From a virus, in the IMG/VR virus record IMGVR_UViG_3300025759_000428, positions 1 through 30,973 of that record: a DNA stretch of 30,973 nucleotides; one strand, 5' to 3'. Shown here in pieces: positions 25,801-30,973 of this stretch. The first letter of the stretch is position 1; each line of letters opens with the position of its first letter. The translations under genes and the position numbers were made by a program. Under the pieces are notes generated by a model. It was not told the DNA's origin. It did no database searches and was given only the letters and a program-made list of their open reading frames with translations.

Positions 25801-28800
25801 TAATTATAAGAACTTATTTAAAAGAGAAAATATGGGGTTTGCAGATTATAAAACTAAAAAATCTGACAAGCCTAGCCTTAAAAAAGATAGTAACTATAGA
25901 AAAGAAATTTTTAGAAACATAACTACAAAAGCTGAGTTTACAAAGTATCATACAGAAGGAAAAAAGAATAAATTAATAGCTAATCAAAGAAATTTAGCTT
26001 TAATGAGGGCTGAAGCCGAGGCTGTTAGAGCTGCTGAAAATTATATACAAAATAACTCCACAAATCCAGGGCAGCTTTTTAGCTCGTCACTTAGAACTTT
26101 TGTTGATAGCAAAACTGTAGAAAAACAAAAACTTGAAGACAAGAGCTTTGACAGCGTTAAATATTCTAAGGAAATTATTAACACTACTTTTTTAATTTCA
26201 GACGCGTATATGTCTAATAAAAATGTTTTTGATAATAACGGTAAGCTATTACCTCCATACAATGGTTTTTTAAAAGATAAAAAAACTATGCAAAGTATTG
26301 GTGATTTTGTTTGGGCAAACACACCTTTGCTTCAAGGGTACCAAAGTTTTAATCAATTTATAAAACGCGCTTATGATAAACTTGCTGACGCTGGTCAAAG
26401 AGGCACTGATTATGAAAGAAATTTAATTGATGCGGCTATAACTGTTGAAAAAACAATTAACGACCCAAAAATATTTAAAGTTATAAGCAGGGAACCTAAC
26501 GAAAAAGACGCTAATCCAGATGTGGTAGTAGAAATACACGGTGTTCAAATGAACATTGAGGCTAAAATGTTTGATGCTCAATACGGTAGTTTTACACATA
26601 GTGTTGTAAATAAAGATGGAAAACAAATTTTTAATGTTAAAAAAGAATATTCGCCAGAACTAAAGAAAATTTTAAAAGAATTAGAAAAAGAGACTTTAAA
26701 AGGTATTGAAGCTGCTAGAAAGTTTTTGAAATCACCAAAAGATAACAACGGTAATAACAAGCAAGTCATTGAGTGGGACGGTATAAAAATAATACCAACA
26801 GAGGGACATAACCAGCTTCTTTATAATATTAATCCTGAAACTGGAAAAAGTTATTTTAGAGGTATAGGAGCTACAATACCATTTCCTTTAAAATATATTG
26901 CAGAGCTTTATAATCTTAAAAAACACGAGGTGTATTTAATACAGTTAATGGGCAGAGGGCTGTTTAGCATGGGTGGTGATATTTACGGTTTTGGTTTAAC
27001 ATCGTTAGAAAGCGGTGGTGATGGTTTTGTGACTATGCGAGTTAGTTCTAACACTTATAAAACTGCAGCAACGGAAGCTGACGCTAAAAACATGCCAAAT
27101 AAAAGTATGTTTAAAAACGGTAAAAATGGTAAAAAATGGAAAGTACCAAGACCGTTTAAAAAATACGCTTTTAGATCTTTTCCAGGCATAAACAAGCAGG
27201 TATTAGACAAGATGCAATCGCCACAAACAGTTGAAAACATTGCTGGAATACAGAAAATAATTAACGACAAGCGTGTTCAAATGGGATTAGAAGCTATTAA
27301 GTTTTCTAAAACTTTGGTTGAAAAAGCTAATGAATCTGAAGGGTTATACAACGCTATTAATTTTTCAAGAACAATACACAAGCCAAAGGGCATAACTGTT
27401 TTAGATTTTGATGATACGCTGGCTACGACTAAATCTTTAGTTAAATACACAACTCCAGACGGTAAGACAGGCACTTTAAACGCTGAACAATACGCGAGCA
27501 CTTATGAAAGTTTATTAGACAAAGGCTATGAATTTGATTTTTCTGACTTTAATAAAGTTGTAAAAGGTAAATTAGCGCCGTTGTTTAACAAAGCTATAAA
27601 ACTTCAAGGTAAGTTTGGGCCAGAAAATATGTTTGTATTAACAGCTAGGCCACCAGAATCCGCTCAAGCTATATTTGACTTTTTAAAGGCCAATGGTTTA
27701 AATATACCTTTAAAAAATATAACTGGATTAGCTAATTCTACATCTGAAGCAAAAGCATTATGGATAGCTGGTAAAGTTGGCGAGGGTTATAATGATTTTT
27801 ATTTTGCTGATGATGCGTTGCAAAACGTACAAGCGGTTAAAAACATGTTAGATCAATTTGATGTTAAATCAAAAGTGCAACAAGCTAAAGTTAAGTTTAG
27901 CAAAACACTAAGTGATGATTTTAATGACATATTACAAGATGTAACTGGTATAGAGTCTGGAAAAAGGTTTAGCACTATGAAAGCTAGAAAGCGTGGCGCT
28001 AGCAAAGGTAAGTTTAGATTTTTTATACCACCGTCACACGAGGACTTTATAGGCTTATTATACAACTTTATGGGTAAAGGTAGAAAAGGAGACGTTCATA
28101 GAGATTTTTTTGAAAAAGCTTTAGTTAGACCTTTAAATAGGGCTTATAGAGAAATAGACACTGCCAAACAAGCTATTGCAAACGATTACAAAGCGCTAGG
28201 TAAACAAATGCCTGACGTTAGAAAAATGTTAACTAAAAAAACACCTGACGGAGATTATACGTATCAAGATGCTATAAGAGTATACTTATGGGACAAACAC
28301 GGTTATTCAATACCAGGTTTAAGCGAGGCTGATCAAAAAAGTTTAGTTGATATAGTAAAGCAAGACCCTAACTTACAGGCTTACGCTGAAAGTATAAACG
28401 CTATATCTAAACAAGAAAACTATGTAGACCCAGGTCCTAACTGGGAAACTGGTAATATAAGAATAGACTTAATAGATGCAACTGGTAGAGTTGGTAGAGC
28501 TAAGTACTTTGCAGAGTTTCAGGAAAACGCTGACACAATATTTAGTGAAGAAAATTTAAATAAAATTGAGGCCGCTTACGGTAAAAGCGTTAGAGAAGCT
28601 TTAGAAGACATGTTGTATCGAATAAAAATTGGTGTTAACAGGTCTAAAGGAGCTAACGCAAAACCAAATATGTTTATGAATTGGTTGAACGCTTCTGTTT
28701 CAGGTGTAATGTTTTTTAACACTAGATCTGCATTGCTACAGCAAATGTCAAACGTAAACTATTTAAATTTTGCTGACAACAATATACTTGCTGCTGGTAA

Positions 28801-29992
28801 AGCTTTCGCCAACCAACCGCAATACTGGAAAGACTTTGCGATGATATTTAACTCTGATATGCTAAAGCAAAGGCGTGGTGGTTTACAAACAGACATTAAT
28901 GGTGCTGAGCTTGCTGAAGCTATCAAAAGCGCTAGACCAGGAAGCTTATTTGATCAAATAGCTATAATTGTTGGTAAAGCTCTTAAATTAGGATTTTTAC
29001 CTACTCAAATTGGTGATAACATTGCGATCGCTACAGGTGGCGCTGCTTTTTATAGAAACAGAGTTAATAAATATATTAGAGAAGGTTTTCCTGTAGACCA
29101 AGCTGAAAAAAAAGCTTTTACTGATTTTCAAAACATCACACAATCAACTCAGCAGTCTGCTAGACCAGACATGACTTCTTACCAGCAAGCTATATGGGTA
29201 GGAAAATTAGTGTTAAACTTTTTAAACACGCCATCGCAATATAACAGAATAATTAAAAAAGCAGGTCTTGATCTTTTAAACAGAAGAATAACACCACCTA
29301 ACACCACGCAAACACAGAGCGATATGTCTAACATGTCTAGAATATTGTACTACGGCGCTGCACAAAACTTAATATTTTACAGTCTACAAACCGCGTTATT
29401 TGCAGTAATGTTTGGAAGCGAAGACGAAGACGAAGATGAAAAAGCTGAGCAGTTTTTAAAGAAAAAAGAAAGAGTTATAAACGGAACAATAGACACTATA
29501 CTAAGAGGTTCTGGTATATACGGAGTTGCAGTTTCTACTTTAAAAAACATGGCTATTAAGTTTATGGAACAAAGAGAAGCTGGTTACAACAAAGACGAAA
29601 GCGCTGTTATTATGGAGCTATTAAACTTTTCACCTGTTGTGGGTATTAAAGCTAGAAGAATTGTTAACGCAGAAAAAACTTTAAATTATAATAAAAAAGT
29701 AATTGAAGAAATGGAAACGTTTGACATAGACAACCCTGTGTGGTCTGCTGTTACAAATTATACCCAAACTATTACTACAGCACCAACAAATAAAATTTAC
29801 CAAAAAACAATAAATCTTAGAAACGCTGCTGATAGAGATTATACAGCTTTACAAAGATTGTTGTTTTTATCTGGTTATACTACTTGGAGTTTAGGTCTTG
29901 GTGATACTAAAAAAATGAAAAAAATAAAAGAAGAAGTAAAAGCTAAAAACAAAAAGAAAAGAAAAAGAAAATCTAAGTCTGTAGGTTTTTAA
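22835..29992 (+). CDS. Giant polyvalent internal virion protein: zincin, PD-(D/E)XK nuclease, HAD phosphatase
   Basis: At 2385 residues this is the largest gene and sits in the gp16 position. Layout: residues 1-400 with an N-terminal YVHANGFEYKKEDLEKYA block and glycine-rich hydrophobic segments (~205-240, ~350-370); ~400-720 a helical part plus a zincin with H582-E-V-L-H586-G and possible third ligand E647/E650/E651; ~740-1100 a helical region including GYLNKRINYRMLDTFKEN; ~1115-1480 a PD-(D/E)XK nuclease (E1194, P1228-D1229, E1242-A-K1244); ~1515-1685 a HAD domain (D1524-F-D1526-D-T, T1603, K1640, D1659-D1660); ~1690-2385 a helical module with SVSGVMFFNTRSALLQQM, FLPTQIGDNIAIATGGAAFY, a membrane-like segment (~2172-2196) and a Lys/Arg-rich end. 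The peptide [VI]x[FY]S[KR][TE] recurs at the domain junctions. 'Large polyvalent proteins' of phages (Iyer, Aravind and colleagues) are the nearest described concept. No transglycosylase motif is seen. Confidence 0.75.
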   Translation: MPRYVHANGFEYKKEDLEKYAEADGLSLDDYMSQNNISVDESDDISIIEGLKNEILNTKGEAAKIGYDIWTAAAEGFIKPVLGEEAALFFLGGDVSDKTGWVDPDNGQIVAFDKAAYDRDGYDAVENRRYYELAKENQKYGVSIQQVNVETGEDIGVAYAKMLQQRFNEGKEIEESRRQTVDVGSEGFLNAVKSGEFDDALVAGIGFIKQTAMHAIAARLTLGGSMAATMIGSSWVAYNEQKAKAIYGDDPDGFSKLVENDQDESAIPAALGAIGYVMERAGYKGMMKELAKKSFTGKKAVSLLMTGNKEGVTEYGQGLTERLNENLGKQMSLEESVKDVGSYMWTEEAWDNYFAGLIGGTGMTGGGKIVQGALRSDPTSNQFVNKKINNIAGLTESMAKATSEKELKDIQDQIQIEETDLKDYLESNKKLSEYLNEGEITSLTDLVNERRNTSAEIVSLKKGLNKGAISQASFDIQVKDLFESLNNIDAKVKNIKVDANMRLLKADLDSGDVFVGDVKGLEQVRYETNEEFLKALEKEYKLQGIKMPDMKKVRINGTKIGNKLLINMEVAAEQNAVATSTHEVLHGIVKSTLQADDASGNLSAKGENMVKMFINQIGSSTLAKIEKELEKGGYKLNDDGTEKDFKEYGEEYLTIYAQLSKAGALNKNSLQKAASWFTNLWNNNSDFKEIGFETGEQIQNFLDAYVQDTKKGKFRQEFKDLAALGVKMKGGKVDFSKTQKDVAKKTLDDIGKAENFDASNKEITNQLPAMVKVQVDNYFNNRPSLKADKSVREEVQAEILFRLINPSKTGRTDINGFKPKINDSLYGYLNKRINYRMLDTFKENPTIVPDFTKVDLEDAAKFLTTEDATTTKKTEGVKTKLVQTKARQLTSLADLDIENETVIVDGAKTTILKEVAKKQLNKIIEESPANTVEQIEQTLIPDLAEFIRKEMGVIGQKDGKLNIPESYKAYLANTYEQTVSSMEILKIRTNYKNLFKRENMGFADYKTKKSDKPSLKKDSNYRKEIFRNITTKAEFTKYHTEGKKNKLIANQRNLALMRAEAEAVRAAENYIQNNSTNPGQLFSSSLRTFVDSKTVEKQKLEDKSFDSVKYSKEIINTTFLISDAYMSNKNVFDNNGKLLPPYNGFLKDKKTMQSIGDFVWANTPLLQGYQSFNQFIKRAYDKLADAGQRGTDYERNLIDAAITVEKTINDPKIFKVISREPNEKDANPDVVVEIHGVQMNIEAKMFDAQYGSFTHSVVNKDGKQIFNVKKEYSPELKKILKELEKETLKGIEAARKFLKSPKDNNGNNKQVIEWDGIKIIPTEGHNQLLYNINPETGKSYFRGIGATIPFPLKYIAELYNLKKHEVYLIQLMGRGLFSMGGDIYGFGLTSLESGGDGFVTMRVSSNTYKTAATEADAKNMPNKSMFKNGKNGKKWKVPRPFKKYAFRSFPGINKQVLDKMQSPQTVENIAGIQKIINDKRVQMGLEAIKFSKTLVEKANESEGLYNAINFSRTIHKPKGITVLDFDDTLATTKSLVKYTTPDGKTGTLNAEQYASTYESLLDKGYEFDFSDFNKVVKGKLAPLFNKAIKLQGKFGPENMFVLTARPPESAQAIFDFLKANGLNIPLKNITGLANSTSEAKALWIAGKVGEGYNDFYFADDALQNVQAVKNMLDQFDVKSKVQQAKVKFSKTLSDDFNDILQDVTGIESGKRFSTMKARKRGASKGKFRFFIPPSHEDFIGLLYNFMGKGRKGDVHRDFFEKALVRPLNRAYREIDTAKQAIANDYKALGKQMPDVRKMLTKKTPDGDYTYQDAIRVYLWDKHGYSIPGLSEADQKSLVDIVKQDPNLQAYAESINAISKQENYVDPGPNWETGNIRIDLIDATGRVGRAKYFAEFQENADTIFSEENLNKIEAAYGKSVREALEDMLYRIKIGVNRSKGANAKPNMFMNWLNASVSGVMFFNTRSALLQQMSNVNYLNFADNNILAAGKAFANQPQYWKDFAMIFNSDMLKQRRGGLQTDINGAELAEAIKSARPGSLFDQIAIIVGKALKLGFLPTQIGDNIAIATGGAAFYRNRVNKYIREGFPVDQAEKKAFTDFQNITQSTQQSARPDMTSYQQAIWVGKLVLNFLNTPSQYNRIIKKAGLDLLNRRITPPNTTQTQSDMSNMSRILYYGAAQNLIFYSLQTALFAVMFGSEDEDEDEKAEQFLKKKERVINGTIDTILRGSGIYGVAVSTLKNMAIKFMEQREAGYNKDESAVIMELLNFSPVVGIKARRIVNAEKTLNYNKKVIEEMETFDIDNPVWSAVTNYTQTITTAPTNKIYQKTINLRNAADRDYTALQRLLFLSGYTTWSLGLGDTKKMKKIKEEVKAKNKKKRKRKSKSVGF

Positions 29993-30541
29993 ATGAAAAA
30001 GTTGTTAATACTTTTTTTTATGTTTTCGTGTTCAAAAGAAGTTGATGATCTTGGCTTTAGAATTTATACAATACCCGCGGGTGAGCATAGTTCAGGTAGT
30101 TTTTTAAACCACCCAGATAACTCTAGAATAAGTTTTCAATTTATATTAGATGAATCAGCTATATATACTAGTGAAATACCAGAAAACCAACACGACGTAA
30201 ACAAAATATACGGCATGAGTGATTTTGGTTTGCGTCATCAAAAATACTCTATAAGACTTGGTTGGAGGTATATAAACAACGAGTTACAACTTTGCTGGTT
30301 ACGCCATGAAGAAGGTAGGCATAGTTCTGCTACAATAAGAACTATAGAGCCAGATGTAATTTATGACGCTACAATTGATATAAAAACGTTTTATTATGTA
30401 ATAGTAATAGATAACGATACTACGCTTGTGCGTAGAAGACCTGAGGGTAATTGGGGTTTGCTACGTAGATATTATCTATATCCCTATTTCGGTGGTAATG
30501 AATATGCACCGCATGATATAACAATTAAAATAAAAGAATGA
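29993..30541 (+). CDS. Bacteroidetes-type lipoprotein, beta-sandwich, possible surface protein (182 aa)
   Basis: The ATG directly abuts the stop codon of the giant gene. MKKLLILFFMFSC is a short lipoprotein signal peptide with the acylated cysteine at C13; the residues before it (M-F-S) are a relaxed lipobox. It is followed by SKEVDD, close to the acidic lipoprotein export signal (Lys plus Asp/Glu pairs after Cys) known for surface lipoproteins of Bacteroidetes. The mature part is beta-rich: YTIPAGEHSSGSF, ISFQFILDESAIYTSEIPEN, DVNKIYGMSDFG, YSIRLGWRYINNELQL and YYLYPYFGGNEYAPHDITIK. I recall this SAIYTS...PEN...YPYFGG..APHDI pattern from Bacteroidetes proteins of unknown function. Possible roles are superinfection exclusion or envelope alteration (inference); a spanin is less likely given the size and fold. 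Confidence 0.65.
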   Translation: MKKLLILFFMFSCSKEVDDLGFRIYTIPAGEHSSGSFLNHPDNSRISFQFILDESAIYTSEIPENQHDVNKIYGMSDFGLRHQKYSIRLGWRYINNELQLCWLRHEEGRHSSATIRTIEPDVIYDATIDIKTFYYVIVIDNDTTLVRRRPEGNWGLLRRYYLYPYFGGNEYAPHDITIKIKE

Positions 30542-30973
30542 AAAAACTAATTATAATAATGTGTATAGCATTGGCAGCTTGCGCAGCGCCAAAAAAATGT
30601 TGTTCACAAAACTTTAAGAAAATATTTAAGTTCTCCACGTTTTACGCAGCTGCAAATGGTGGTACATCTATATCAGATGTAGAAACATTTTCAGTTACAA
30701 ACGGGCTAGAAACAGCTACAATACAAACACCTTATGATTACAACTTAGCGTTAGGTATACGTAAAATAGCTAGGTTTGGTTATGAAAACAGAGCACAAAC
30801 ATTTTACGACGGTACTGAAAACTCGTGGTCAGATGGTGCTAACGTAGGTAAAGTAAAAGGATTAGAATTTTTATTTGAAATAGATTATAAAAGACAACAA
30901 GGTAATGAATATTTAGATCAGCATCACTTTATAAGATTTGTTGACAACAAATATATACTTAAGGGTGAGTATT
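30538..30973 (+). CDS. Second lipoprotein, conserved phage family (3' end cut by window)
   Basis: ATG 30538 overlaps the preceding TGA (ATGA), so the two lipoprotein genes are translationally coupled. At least 145 residues are visible and the frame is still open at the window end. MKKLIIIMCIALAAC is a signal peptide with a canonical lipobox, L-A-A-C, giving acylated C15. The following APKKCC lacks acidic residues, unlike the neighbouring lipoprotein, and has two more cysteines. The mature part opens with FKFSTFYAAANGGTSISDVE, then TPYDYNLALGIRKIARFGYE and NRAQTFYDGTENSWSDG, then GLEFLFEIDYKRQQGNEYLD. This last sequence with QHHFIRFVDNKYILKGEY looks like alternating outer-membrane-type strands. 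I recall the family from marine phage genomes without a known role. Confidence 0.6.
   Translation, partial: MKKLIIIMCIALAACAAPKKCCSQNFKKIFKFSTFYAAANGGTSISDVETFSVTNGLETATIQTPYDYNLALGIRKIARFGYENRAQTFYDGTENSWSDGANVGKVKGLEFLFEIDYKRQQGNEYLDQHHFIRFVDNKYILKGEY

Noticed and set aside
27401-27421. DFDDT considered as a virion RNA polymerase active site (DxDGD type)
   Set aside because: The order D-F-D-D-T followed by T1603, K1640 and D1659-D1660 fits HAD motifs I-IV. The glycine of the DxDGD polymerase motif is missing and no second polymerase motif was found.

Overview
The window is a near-solid block of virion genes from a tailed phage, most likely a short-tailed (podovirus-type) virus of a marine or aquatic Bacteroidetes host. 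All genes read rightward, the DNA is AT-rich, and gaps between genes are mostly under 30 bases. The host inference rests on four things. Start codons are preceded by A/T-rich leaders with no recognisable Shine-Dalgarno sequence. The two lipoproteins at the right end include one with a Bacteroidetes-looking SCSKEVDD signal. The terminase carries an N-terminal block (YITGTHYMYLQW) and the nozzle protein an opening block (GKMNKDLDERLVPNGQY) that I recall from phages of Bacteroidetes, including crAss-like and Cellulophaga phages. No integrase, replication gene, tRNA, IS element or CRISPR array is visible.

Layout from left to right: the 3' end of a repeat-bearing tail fibre or adhesin (2-700); four small genes (719-2100), the last of which looks like a tandem GroES-like co-chaperonin; a probable small terminase and the large terminase (2054-4539); portal (4542-6959), scaffold-like protein (6988-8184) and major capsid protein (8207-9640), closed by a clear rho-independent terminator (9662-9697). 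A second block follows: an unknown 276-residue protein, an intergenic hairpin, two connector/adaptor proteins, a 2012-residue nozzle/stabilisation-type protein, a beta-rich structural protein with a carbohydrate-binding-like domain, and a small conserved virion protein (9720-20565). Next comes a three-gene set laid out like the T7 gp14-gp15-gp16 internal core proteins (20606-29992), ending in a 2385-residue giant. The right edge holds two lipoprotein genes, the second cut by the window end.

The most interesting object is the 2385-residue protein at 22835-29992. It combines glycine-rich hydrophobic segments, an HExxH zinc-protease motif, a PD-(D/E)XK nuclease motif set, a complete four-motif HAD phosphatase domain and a C-terminal module with a strongly basic tail. 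A short recurring peptide, [VI]x[FY]S[KR][TE], appears five times, almost exactly at the boundaries between these domains. My reading is that this is a virion-packaged, ejected multi-enzyme 'polyvalent' protein, and that the recurring peptide may mark proteolytic release sites, possibly cut by the protein's own zincin. The domain motifs are seen directly; ejection and self-processing are inference.
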